5,120 nt of DNA from an uncultured Clostridia bacterium (GCA_934630975.1 CAKTXH010000130.1:1-5120); one strand, 5' to 3'. Positions 1-5,120 are shown, counted from the first letter of the stretch. A program made the numbers and translations. The notes: generated from the sequence alone by a model not told the origin.

Positions 1-484
1 CCTGATAGCCGTAGAAGCAGAATACGCCGCCCCACATCTCCCGCAGGGAGCACATCGGCACGCGTGCGGAACGAACCGGGCCTGCGCCGCCGTCGGGGTA
101 ATCGCTCATGAACAGCGCAAGCTGGCGCGTGGAGCCGTCCGCCTGAATCGGCATTTCATACGTCAGATCGGCGGATGCGACGCCCCAGTTCGGCAGCGCC
201 GCCGGGTGCGGGTCGATGGAAACGAGCGTCGGGCGGTATTCGCCGTCAAACGCTTCGCCGGTGATGGGATTCACGCCGTCCTCCACGGGGTTTTCCTTGG
301 GCATTTTCAGGGTGATCTTTTCCGAGCCGTAGGATTTCGGCGCGCCGAGCTGCTGGGCGTAGCCGCTTGCGGAAAGGCCGGACGCGCTCAGGTCGAAATC
401 GCCTCTCGCCGCGCCCGCGCCTGCGGGAACGGCCAGCAGCGCGCACAGCGCGAAAGCCGATGTCAGGTGTAGAATTCGATTCAT
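1..484 (-). CDS. DUF3048 (YerB-like) secreted protein, N-terminal part
   Basis: The reading frame starts at the ATG whose complement is CAT at 482-484. It is preceded by GAAGGAGG with a spacer of about 10 nt, and runs 161 codons to the left edge, so the C-terminus is missing. Residues 1-26 form a signal peptide: MNR, then a hydrophobic stretch, ending in small residues (AGAGAA). No convincing lipobox is seen, unlike Bacillus YerB, which is a lipoprotein. From residue 71 the sequence follows the DUF3048 pattern: VNPITGE (71-77), RPTLVSID (84-91), HPAALPNWGVASADLTYE (93-110), TRQLALF (119-125) and GPVRSAR (135-141). The equivalent family motifs are NPLTG, RPVAVMIDN, HPAARPQSGL..ADIVYE, TRFLALF and GPVRSAR. 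The usual Asn after Asp in the third motif is Pro92 here. The function of the family is unknown; it acts outside the membrane. It is divergent from the 759 gene and may share regulation with it. Family assignment is fairly sure; function is not known. Confidence 0.85.
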   Translation of the reverse strand, partial: MNRILHLTSAFALCALLAVPAGAGAARGDFDLSASGLSASGYAQQLGAPKSYGSEKITLKMPKENPVEDGVNPITGEAFDGEYRPTLVSIDPHPAALPNWGVASADLTYEMPIQADGSTRQLALFMSDYPDGGAGPVRSARVPMCSLREMWGGVFCFYGYQ

Positions 485-611
485 GTCGTATCTTCCTCCT
501 TCAACAACGGGTCGATTTTGAATAAAAGGCCGCGTGCATCCTTTGTAACGACGCGCCGGGCGGCGGTTGGGGCAGCCGCACGACAGAGGTTGGTTGGTTC
601 TTTCACTTGTA

Positions 612-641
612 TAGACGTAAAGAAGCCGCGAAATGTTACAC
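612..641 (-). promoter_or_regulatory. ECF-sigma-like promoter for the DUF3048 gene
   Basis: On the minus strand a GTGTAAC element (-35, complement of 635-641) is followed by CGTCTA (-10, complement of 612-617), with 18 nt between GTGTAA and CGTCTA. This matches the general form of extracytoplasmic-function sigma promoters in Firmicutes, for example TGTAAC or TGAAAC, about 16-17 nt, then CGTC or CGTA. Transcription would begin near 605 and give a leader of about 120 nt. No good sigma-A promoter is visible for this gene. The element is a mirror copy of the one at 693-722. Confidence 0.5.
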
Positions 642-663
642 TTTTTTTAAGGACTATGACAAA

Positions 664-680
664 TTTGTAATTTTTACAAA
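664..680. promoter_or_regulatory. Operator-like inverted repeat in divergent region
   Basis: TTTGTAA (664-670) and TTACAAA (674-680) are perfect reverse complements around TTT. The dyad lies roughly midway between the two divergent ECF-like -35 elements and overlaps the -35 of the alternative sigma-A promoter at 673-701. It could bind a dimeric regulator acting on both directions. Being very AT-rich, it could also be a chance palindrome in promoter DNA. Confidence 0.35.
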
Positions 681-701
681 AATAACCCGAAGGTGTAAAA
701 A
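673..701 (+). promoter_or_regulatory. Possible sigma-A promoter for the 759-2289 operon
   Basis: TTTACA at 673-678 (5 of 6 to TTGACA), a 17-nt spacer, and TAAAAA at 696-701 (4 of 6 to TATAAT). The predicted start is near 708, giving a leader of about 50 nt. It overlaps the ECF-like element at 693-722, so only one may be used, or both under different conditions. Confidence 0.35.
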
Positions 702-722
702 ATCCGGCGGTTCTTGCGTCTA
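693..722 (+). promoter_or_regulatory. ECF-sigma-like promoter for the 759-2289 operon
   Basis: GTGTAA at 693-698 and CGTCTA at 717-722 are separated by 18 nt, exactly the arrangement on the opposite strand at 612-641. Transcription would start near 730, leaving a short leader of about 29 nt that carries the ribosome binding site at 744-750. The match of both hexamers and of the spacing in two divergent copies is the main support. Which sigma factor would read it cannot be told from the window. Confidence 0.5.
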
Positions 723-758
723 ATACAGTAGAACAACCTACACAAGGAGGGAAACACC

Positions 759-1226
759 ATGCTGTCACTGGCCGCGCTTTCCATCAACCGCTTTTTCACG
801 CCCGCGCCGAAGCTCAAACGGGAGACGCCCGGCAGCCGCACGGCGACCCTGCGCGCGCTATCCGATTTGGGGGAGAGCGTCGCCTCGAGCGTACACGCCA
901 TCTACGCGCCCAGCCGCCTGTATCTCTGCGTGGCGATGCAGCCCAAGCCCGAGGCGCTGAGCGCCCAAAATCTGGCGGATAAAAAGGCCGCCGCCGGGCA
1001 CTTTGATGTGGATGAAAACTGGAGCGCCGCCGAGGTCAACGCGCGCTGGGGCAAGCGCGCCGTGCTGACGGACGAAAATGGGCGCGTGCTCGACGGCGCG
1101 GTTCGCGGCGCAAGAGGCATGACGGACGCTGGCGCGCGGGAGGTTTTCTTTGAATTCAACGCGCTGGAAAGCTACCCCGAGCCGATGTATCTGGCCGCAG
1201 GGGATGCAAGGGTGAGGGTGAGATAA
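759..1226 (+). CDS. Short anti-sigma-like protein (DUF4179/DUF5643-like Ig domain), possibly truncated
   Basis: 155 codons. The ATG at 759 has a strong AAGGAGGG site with a 7-8 nt spacer, so it is a translated gene by local signals. I do not recognise it firmly. The C-terminal part, VLTDENGRVLDG (102-113) followed by REVFFEFNALESYPEPMYLA (127-146), has the strand pattern of the C-terminal Ig-like domain in Firmicute anti-sigma-like proteins (DUF4179/DUF5643): a D-x-x-G turn, then an F-x-F strand before a final strand. The N-terminus, MLSLAALSINRFF (1-13), looks like the end of a membrane segment with no cytoplasmic domain before it. The protein may therefore be a shortened anti-sigma descendant, perhaps non-functional in sigma binding. 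No sigma factor gene is present in the window. It is followed after 22 bp by the 1249 gene, a likely operon partner. Coding is well supported by codon use and GC-rich third positions; the family link is tentative. Confidence 0.7.
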   Translation: MLSLAALSINRFFTPAPKLKRETPGSRTATLRALSDLGESVASSVHAIYAPSRLYLCVAMQPKPEALSAQNLADKKAAAGHFDVDENWSAAEVNARWGKRAVLTDENGRVLDGAVRGARGMTDAGAREVFFEFNALESYPEPMYLAAGDARVRVR

Positions 1227-1248
1227 GCCAAAGAGAGAGGGACGTGCC

Positions 1249-2289
1249 ATGAAAAAGATAGCGAGCGTTGCCGGATGGATGGCCGCGCTTATGGTCGCAT
1301 GTTGTCCGTGTACGGCGGAAATGAGCGTTCAGGACGGGCATGCATACGGGCAAAGGGAGATAGACGGAAAACGGATCGTCTATGATTTTGACGTGCCCGA
1401 AGAAGTGGAAAGCGTAAAACAGTATCGGACGGAAGCTGTTCGGATGAAGCTGGGGTGGGTGGAACAAATCCTCAAGCCATACGTTCAGAAGCCGCGTTCC
1501 GGCGACGCTTGGGATTTGATTAACGACAGGCAATGGAACGATACCAATTTCTGCTGCTTTGAACAGAATGAAAGATACGCATGTGAGGGCGGCAGTTACA
1601 TAGGGCCTCGTAAAAAATCAGACGACAGGGATATTCAAGCGGCGAGCGATGTGGTCTTGGCGCTGCTGAAGGAAATGAATCTATCGGATTTCGAGTATCC
1701 GTTCTATACGGCTACTTCGCAATGCAAATCCATAGAGACGGCGATTGAGCCGATTTCCTCGGAAGAAGAATACATTCGGGTCAAGGCGCTTCCCGATTCA
1801 ACCGTTCGGGAATATTACGAGAAAGAAGCGCTCGGAAAAGAACGAAATCTGATCGTCGTTCGATTTTTGATGGACGATATTCCGCTTCGCATCAGCGATA
1901 CGCAGCCGCACGAGAAAAAAGGCGATTTGGATGAGGTGGTCGGCTCGGCGGGAATCTTTGTGCTCAACGAGAACAACGAAATCATCCGCGCCCAAATCAG
2001 AAAGTATGTTCACGCGGTTGGCGAAACGGGAGAACGCCAAAAGGTTTTGCCGTGGCGGGCATGCATAGATGAAATGGCCTTGGGCGTCATTCGCGGAGAA
2101 GAAGTGACCATCACGGAAGTTGAACTGAATCTGGTTGCAGGGAACGACGGAATAACATATCCCGTATGGCGGTTTTCCGGATATTCGGATTTAAGAAAGC
2201 TGAGAGAGGAAAATCCGGAAATCACCATCAATTCGTCCGATTTTTCCTGCTGCGTGGATGCATGCAGCGGGCAGTGCCTTTATTATTAA
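1249..2289 (+). CDS. Cys-rich predicted lipoprotein, DUF6034-like
   Basis: 346 codons. The ATG at 1249 follows a GA-rich site (GAGAGGG) and lies 22 bp after the preceding stop, so the two genes are probably co-transcribed. Residues 1-17 form a signal sequence (MKK, then a hydrophobic core), with a relaxed lipobox VAC at 16-18. This predicts cleavage before Cys18 and membrane anchoring on the outside. The body has features I associate with DUF6034 proteins of Clostridia: an early acidic strand region (43-55), a GIFVLNENNEII strand pair (235-246), YPVWRF (304-309) and a final TINSSDF segment (326-332). The family function is unknown, and the assignment is only moderate. Two points are odd. There are 12 cysteines, including CC at 102-103 and a tail with Cys334, 335, 339 and 343. 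Base composition is also clearly less GC-rich than in flanking genes, with many GAA, AAA and ATT codons, which suggests a different history such as transfer. Confidence 0.8.
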   Translation: MKKIASVAGWMAALMVACCPCTAEMSVQDGHAYGQREIDGKRIVYDFDVPEEVESVKQYRTEAVRMKLGWVEQILKPYVQKPRSGDAWDLINDRQWNDTNFCCFEQNERYACEGGSYIGPRKKSDDRDIQAASDVVLALLKEMNLSDFEYPFYTATSQCKSIETAIEPISSEEEYIRVKALPDSTVREYYEKEALGKERNLIVVRFLMDDIPLRISDTQPHEKKGDLDEVVGSAGIFVLNENNEIIRAQIRKYVHAVGETGERQKVLPWRACIDEMALGVIRGEEVTITEVELNLVAGNDGITYPVWRFSGYSDLRKLREENPEITINSSDFSCCVDACSGQCLYY

Positions 2290-2292
2290 ACG

Positions 2293-2330
2293 CGAACACG
2301 CCGCGCGGATCGACCCGCGCGGCGTGTTCG
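2293..2330. terminator. 16-bp perfect hairpin after the 1249-2289 gene
   Basis: CGAACACGCCGCGCGG (2293-2308) pairs perfectly with 2315-2330 around a 6-nt loop, starting 4 nt after the stop codon. Its position points to the transcription terminator or 3' end stabiliser of the plus-strand operon. On the plus strand no T-run follows (TATACGAAGG), so it is not a textbook intrinsic terminator. On the minus strand it is followed by a moderately T-rich stretch, so it could also stop transcripts arriving from the right. Confidence 0.65.
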
Positions 2331-2419
2331 TATACGAAGGAGAGAGGGGGGATGTTTGAAGGTTATTCATCTATGTAAAAGGGTCAAACCCTATTTGACG
2401 AAGAATAAGAATTTATGCA

Positions 2420-2520
2420 GAGTCAGGTAACGCTTCGCTCCCTGACTCCCGTTTTTTGCTGCGCAAAACGGGTGACGCCGGGCTACCGCCCAGACCTGTT
2501 TGGGGGATAATCCCCCAAAC
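2420..2520. repeat. Cluster of four hairpins, possible interspersed repeat
   Basis: Four inverted repeats sit almost back to back. They are GAGTCAGG/CCTGACTC (2420-2427 with 2441-2448); CCCG..TTTTGC/GCAAAA..CGGG (2448-2472, with a 2-nt bulge); GGGC/GCCC (2480-2483 with 2488-2491); and GTTTGGGGG/CCCCCAAAC (2498-2506 with 2512-2520). The stretch lies between convergent genes, holds no credible coding frame, and just precedes the 3' end of the TetR gene. This architecture resembles REP- or MITE-like intergenic repeats, but only one copy is in the window, so repetition is inferred. The last hairpin may serve to end the TetR transcript. The remaining bases between 2331 and 2419 show only a weak GTCAAA/TTTGAC hairpin (2383-2399). 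Confidence 0.5.
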
Positions 2521-2542
2521 CCCTATTTCGCTTCGCGGCGGT

Positions 2543-3109
2543 TTAAGCGGCGGCGTCCAGACCGACGACCTGCGCGATCATATCCATCGCGCCTTCCAGC
2601 GTCATATCGCCGCGGCGCGCCATCATCAAAATGCCGTAAAGGGCAACGCCGGTCAGCCGCTTGGCGTCGTTTTCATCGCGTCCGCTTTCGCGGAGCGCCT
2701 GCGCCGTCATCCTTTCCAGCGCCGGGCCCATATGCGCATACACGCGGTCGCACATATCGGTATACAGCGCGGCGTGCTGCGGCAGGCACAAGTCAGCGGT
2801 CAGCGGCGCGGTGAAGCACTCGTGCCAAACCTCCGGGTGCATCAGCTTGGCGAATTTCTCGCGCGCCGTGCCTTCGCCATCGGCGATCTGCTCGGCCAGC
2901 GTGCCCAGATAGCTGCAATAGCCCTCGACGACGGCCTTCACCATATCGTCCTTGGTGGTGAAGTAATAATAGAACAGCCCTTTGGCCACATCCACGGCGG
3001 AAACAATTTCCGACACGGAGGTTCTCACAAAGCCCTGCTGCGCAAACAGCTTTGCCGCGGCGGCCACCATTTCCGCCTTGCGTTCTTCCGGTTTCTTGAC
3101 GACGCGCAT
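2543..3109 (-). CDS. TetR/AcrR-family transcriptional repressor
   Basis: 188 codons, typical for the family. The start is the ATG complementary to 3107-3109, with AAGGAGG and an 8-nt spacer. The N-terminal DNA-binding domain covers about residues 9-55. Helix 1 is in AEMVAAAAKLFAQQGF (12-27), the helix-turn-helix follows in TSVSEIVSAVDVAKGLFYYYF (30-50), and the typical TKDDMV continuation is at 52-57. The ligand-binding C-terminal part is family-variable; its ligand cannot be read from sequence. It would act as a cytoplasmic dimer binding palindromic DNA. Upstream there are two promoters and two dyads, so autorepression is likely. There is no divergent efflux or enzyme gene, as is common for TetR regulators. 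The nearest gene upstream, pmbA, is on the same strand and separated by a terminator. Downstream comes the hairpin cluster. Family assignment is certain; target genes are unknown. Confidence 0.95.
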   Translation of the reverse strand: MRVVKKPEERKAEMVAAAAKLFAQQGFVRTSVSEIVSAVDVAKGLFYYYFTTKDDMVKAVVEGYCSYLGTLAEQIADGEGTAREKFAKLMHPEVWHECFTAPLTADLCLPQHAALYTDMCDRVYAHMGPALERMTAQALRESGRDENDAKRLTGVALYGILMMARRGDMTLEGAMDMIAQVVGLDAAA

Positions 3110-3174
3110 CGCGTATTCCTCCTTGCACCATGCTCCGCCTTGTTTTGCGGGCCGTGGTTTCTTTTGATGGCGTT

Positions 3175-3203
3175 ATTGTATCAGCGCCGCGCGGCCTGCG
3201 CAA
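3175..3203 (-). promoter_or_regulatory. Second tetR promoter (extended -10)
   Basis: On the minus strand, TGATACAAT (complement of 3175-3183) is an extended -10 box with TACAAT matching 5 of 6. TTGCGC (complement of 3198-3203) lies 17 nt upstream as a weak -35. The spacer contains a perfect GC palindrome, GCCGCGCGGC (3186-3195). The leader would be about 60 nt. Confidence 0.45.
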
Positions 3204-3217
3204 CGGCAAAGCGCCCA

Positions 3218-3246
3218 ATGATACGCGAAACGGTTTCAAATGTCAA
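3218..3246 (-). promoter_or_regulatory. Main tetR promoter (sigma-A type)
   Basis: On the minus strand there is a perfect TTGACA -35 (complement of 3241-3246), a 17-nt spacer and TATCAT as -10 (complement of 3218-3223). This is the best vegetative promoter in the window. It would give a leader of about 100 nt before the TetR start codon. The spacer contains the GAAAC/GTTTC dyad. Confidence 0.7.
3227..3237. promoter_or_regulatory. Dyad inside tetR promoter spacer
   Basis: GAAAC (3227-3231) and GTTTC (3233-3237) are perfect reverse complements around one base. The dyad lies wholly between the -35 and -10 boxes of the main tetR promoter, so a protein bound here would block RNA polymerase. It is short and could be chance. 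Confidence 0.35.
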
Positions 3247-3257
3247 TTTCTGCGATT

Positions 3258-3276
3258 TATCTTACAGTGTGAGATA
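3258..3276. promoter_or_regulatory. 19-bp operator-like palindrome upstream of tetR
   Basis: TATCTTACA (3258-3266) and TGTGAGATA (3268-3276) form an inverted repeat around G3267, with 8 of 9 positions pairing and one mismatch (3263/3271). Length and odd-centred symmetry suit a TetR-family dimer site. It lies about 12 bp upstream of the -35 box of the main tetR promoter. It is the best candidate operator for the adjacent repressor, although binding by another regulator is possible. Confidence 0.5.
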
Positions 3277-3289
3277 TTATGGCGTTCAA

Positions 3290-3325
3290 AAAAACCATCC
3301 TTCTCTCAAGAAAAGAATGGTTTTT
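3290..3325 (-). terminator. Intrinsic terminator of tldD-pmbA
   Basis: On the minus strand, AAAAACCATTCTT (complement of 3313-3325) pairs over 13 bp, with one G-U, with AAGGATGGTTTTT (complement of 3290-3302). The T-run extends to seven bases at the 3' end. It starts about 8 nt after the pmbA stop codon. Because the stem has an A-tract on the other side, it could also work weakly in the plus direction. It separates pmbA from the tetR promoters. Confidence 0.9.
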
Positions 3326-3333
3326 GAAGCGGT

Positions 3334-4659
3334 TTACGCGCCCGCGACGCTCAGGCTCTTGACCAGCACGGAGGGCGAACCGATGGGCGAAGCCTCGAAC
3401 AGCAGGTCGCCGCCCACGTCGGTGATATCCTTGAGCAGCTGATAGAAGTTGCCCGCAACGGTGAATTCCTCCACGGCGCGGGAAATCTTGCCGCCCTTGA
3501 TTTCGTACCCGCGGGAGAGCAGCGAGAAGTCGCCGCTGATGGGGTTCGCGCCCGCGTGCAGGCCGGAAACCTCAGTCAGGTACAGGCCGTCGCCGAGGTT
3601 GGCGAGCAGCTCTTCCTGCGTCAGGCTGCCGGGCTTAAAGAACAGGTTCGTCGGCGCGACCTGCCCTGCGCCCGCCGCGTTGCCGGTCGTCTGGCAGCCG
3701 GCCTTTTTGGCGGTCTTACGGTTGTGCAGCAGGGTCTTGAGCACGCCGTTTTCGATGATGTGCTTGGTCTTCGTCGCCGCGCCTTCGCGGTCGAACGGGC
3801 AGCTGGCCAGCCCCATCGGCATCAGCGGGTCATCCGTCAGGGTGACGGATGCGCTGGCGATGGTTTCGCCCTCGCGCCCGGCGAGGAGGGAAAGCCCCTT
3901 CTGCGCGTTATCGGCGGAGAACACGCCGCAGAACGTGGCGAGCAGGTCGGCCATCGTCGTGTTTTTGATGACGACGGGGTAAACGCCGCTCTTCATGCGC
4001 CCGGCTTCCAGCTTGAGCAGCGCTTCGCGCTTGCAGTTTTCGGCCAGCTCGTCGGCCTTGATCGCGTCCAGACCGTAGCCCCAGCGGATTTCGTAATCCG
4101 TGGCGGCGTGCTCGCCGTCGCGGGCGACGGTATTGGCCATCGCGAAAATCATGTTGCTGTGGTGGGAGAGATCCAGCCCCAGCGTGTTCTTGAGGGTGAA
4201 GGTCTCCTCGCCGGAGGAGACGGCGCAGGTATCCGGCGTCAGGCGCGGATCGTCGCTTTTCAGCTTCGCGTCGATGTCGCGCGCCAGCGCGATTTTCTGC
4301 TCGGCGGTGATATCGGTCACGGCCTGCGAAGCGTTGCAGACGGAGGCATAGCTGCCATCCGGGGGCAGAATCGCGTCCTGCTCGTCGGTTTCAATCAGCG
4401 CGGCGCTTTCCAGAACGCCCTGAATCAGCAGGGGGATGCTTTCCTCGGTGATGGCCTGCGTGCTCGCCGTGCCGATGCGGCCGTTGACCTGGCCGCGGAG
4501 GGTCAGCCCGCTGCGATCGCTGACCTGATAATCTTCCAGTTCGCCGCGGCGGACGCGCACCCGGAAAGAATCGCTCTGGGTGCAGGCAGCTTCCGCCGGG
4601 GCGATGCCCGCCGCCTGCGCGGCCTCAAAAAGACGGGAGATAAACGTATTGAGTTCCAT
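3334..4659 (-). CDS. pmbA: TldE/PmbA, partner subunit of the TldD-PmbA protease
   Basis: 441 codons, close to the usual length of about 450. I chose the ATG complementary to 4657-4659, giving MELNTF. It has a GTGAGG site 7 nt upstream that overlaps the tldD stop; an in-frame ATG 31 codons further upstream would lie inside tldD. The N-terminal domain spans roughly residues 1-220. The C-terminal protease-fold domain carries family motifs: SGVYPVVIKN (224-233), NAQKGLSLLAGREG (251-264), DDPLMPMGLASCPFDREG (276-293), TAKKAG (316-321), GLYLTEVSGLHAGANPISGDFS (358-379) and a closing SLSVAGA. No HExxxH is present, as expected for PmbA, which lacks the metal site and works with zinc-bearing TldD as a cytoplasmic heterodimer. 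In E. coli this complex matures microcin B17 and degrades CcdA. The local substrate is unknown. It lies 8 nt after tldD and ends at a strong terminator. Confidence 0.95.
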   Translation of the reverse strand: MELNTFISRLFEAAQAAGIAPAEAACTQSDSFRVRVRRGELEDYQVSDRSGLTLRGQVNGRIGTASTQAITEESIPLLIQGVLESAALIETDEQDAILPPDGSYASVCNASQAVTDITAEQKIALARDIDAKLKSDDPRLTPDTCAVSSGEETFTLKNTLGLDLSHHSNMIFAMANTVARDGEHAATDYEIRWGYGLDAIKADELAENCKREALLKLEAGRMKSGVYPVVIKNTTMADLLATFCGVFSADNAQKGLSLLAGREGETIASASVTLTDDPLMPMGLASCPFDREGAATKTKHIIENGVLKTLLHNRKTAKKAGCQTTGNAAGAGQVAPTNLFFKPGSLTQEELLANLGDGLYLTEVSGLHAGANPISGDFSLLSRGYEIKGGKISRAVEEFTVAGNFYQLLKDITDVGGDLLFEASPIGSPSVLVKSLSVAGA

Positions 4660-4667
4660 GCTGATCC

Positions 4668-5120
4668 TCACTTTCCGCCGACCGTCAGGCTGCTGACGCG
4701 GATGGTCGGCTGGCCCACGTTGGTCGGTACGCTGCCGCTGAGCGAGCCGCACATGCCCTGGCCCATCGTCATATGCTGGCCTACGCGGTCAATGCGCATC
4801 AAAATCTGTTCGCCCTTGCCGATGAGGGACGCGCCGCGCACGGGCGAGACGATCTTGCCGTCGCGCACGAGGTAGCCTTCCTGCACGGCGAAGTTGAATT
4901 CGCCCGTCGCCGGGTTGACGCTGCCGCCGCCCATCTGCGCGGCGTACAGGCCGTCGCCCATCGTGCGGATCATCTCGTCCTCGTCGTCATGGCCGGGGGC
5001 GATGAAGGTGTTGCGCATGCGGCTGGTCGGCGCATAGGTGTAGTTTTCGCGGCGGGCGCTGCCGGTCGGGGCCATGCCCATCTTGCGGCCGTTGAGCCTG
5101 TCCACCATGTAATTGCGCAG
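4668..5120 (-). CDS. tldD: TldD zinc metalloprotease, C-terminal 150 residues
   Basis: The frame is open from the right edge to the TGA at 4668-4670. It covers the last 150 of probably about 480 residues, so the start and the HExxxH zinc motif lie outside. Visible motifs (fragment numbering) are typical of TldD: TGSARRENY (19-27), SRMRNTFIAPG (33-43), GLYAAQMGGGSVNPATGEFNF (57-77), GKIVSPVRGASLIG (88-101) and GMCGSLSGSVP (122-132). The Cys of MCG is 27 residues from the C-terminus. In E. coli TldD the equivalent Cys (C454) is a zinc ligand together with the HExxxH histidines, so this part of the active site is intact. TldD acts with PmbA, encoded 8 nt downstream. The AGTGAGG site used to start pmbA overlaps the tldD stop codon, which points to translational coupling and balanced subunit amounts. 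Confidence 0.95.
   Translation of the reverse strand: MRNYMVDRLNGRKMGMAPTGSARRENYTYAPTSRMRNTFIAPGHDDEDEMIRTMGDGLYAAQMGGGSVNPATGEFNFAVQEGYLVRDGKIVSPVRGASLIGKGEQILMRIDRVGQHMTMGQGMCGSLSGSVPTNVGQPTIRVSSLTVGGK

Noticed and set aside
334..343. Possible functional link of tldD-pmbA with the Cys-rich tail of the 1249 protein as a modified peptide precursor
   Set aside because: The two loci are separated by a terminator, the TetR gene and opposite strands, and the 346-residue exported protein is not precursor-like; no evidence connects them. The coordinates given here are residues 334-343 of that protein, not bases.
858..1250. Minus-strand frames opposite the 759-1226 gene
   Set aside because: The plus-strand gene has a strong ribosome binding site and operon context; the minus frames have neither and no family motif.
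2352..2378. Eight-codon frame (MFEGYSSM) after a GA-rich, ribosome-site-like stretch, possible leader peptide
   Set aside because: No gene follows on the plus strand, so there is nothing for a leader to control; the purine run is likely coincidental.
2456..3442. Plus-strand open frame (328 codons) across the TetR gene and hairpin cluster
   Set aside because: Antisense to a certain TetR gene, it spans hairpins, promoters and a terminator, and its composition is that of a shadow frame.
4660..4752. Longer start for pmbA at 4752
   Set aside because: The 31 extra residues lie within tldD in another frame, are Arg/Gln-rich and unlike PmbA N-termini; the ATG at 4659 has its own ribosome binding site and gives a family-like start.
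3556..4875. Long plus-strand open frame (439 codons) opposite tldD-pmbA
   Set aside because: It lies antisense to two genes with clear family motifs; such open frames are common opposite GC-rich genes. Its translation shows no recognisable motif and no ribosome binding site was noted.

Overview
This window looks like chromosomal DNA from a fairly GC-rich Gram-positive bacterium of the Clostridia type, possibly a gut Christensenellales or Oscillospirales relative. That is inferred from strong AGGAGG-type ribosome binding sites, a DUF3048 (YerB-like) secreted protein, a DUF6034-like lipoprotein and TTGACA/TATAAT-type promoters. It is not proven. There are no rRNA, tRNA, CRISPR or transposase genes. 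Six protein genes are supported, two of them reaching or cut by the window edges or otherwise incomplete.

Layout. (1) 1-484, minus: N-terminal part of a secreted DUF3048-family protein, running off the left edge. (2) 485-758: a divergent control region with two oppositely oriented elements of identical form, GTGTAA-N18-CGTCTA, which resemble ECF sigma factor promoters, and a TTTGTAA-N3-TTACAAA dyad between them. (3) 759-1226 and 1249-2289, plus: a probable two-gene operon. The first gene is a short protein whose C-terminal half resembles the Ig-like extracytoplasmic domain of DUF4179/DUF5643 anti-sigma-like proteins. The second is a Cys-rich, lower-GC predicted lipoprotein, DUF6034-like. (4) 2290-2542: non-coding region between convergent genes, with a 16-bp perfect hairpin and then about 100 bp of back-to-back hairpins that look like an interspersed repeat. 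(5) 2543-3109, minus: a TetR/AcrR-family repressor with two tandem promoters and two operator-like dyads upstream. (6) 3334-4659 and 4668-5120, minus: pmbA (tldE) and the C-terminal third of tldD, in the order tldD-pmbA. They are translationally coupled and closed by a clear intrinsic terminator.

How the genes work together. TldD and PmbA form a heterodimeric zinc protease known from other bacteria to trim unfolded or leader-bearing peptides; nothing in the window names its substrate here. The TetR gene lies downstream on the same strand but is separated by a terminator and has its own promoters, so it is probably autoregulated, with targets elsewhere. On the left, the paired ECF-like promoters suggest that the DUF3048 gene and the anti-sigma-like/lipoprotein operon belong to one envelope-stress-type regulon. 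This is the most interesting hypothesis in the window. No complete new system can be shown from this sequence alone.
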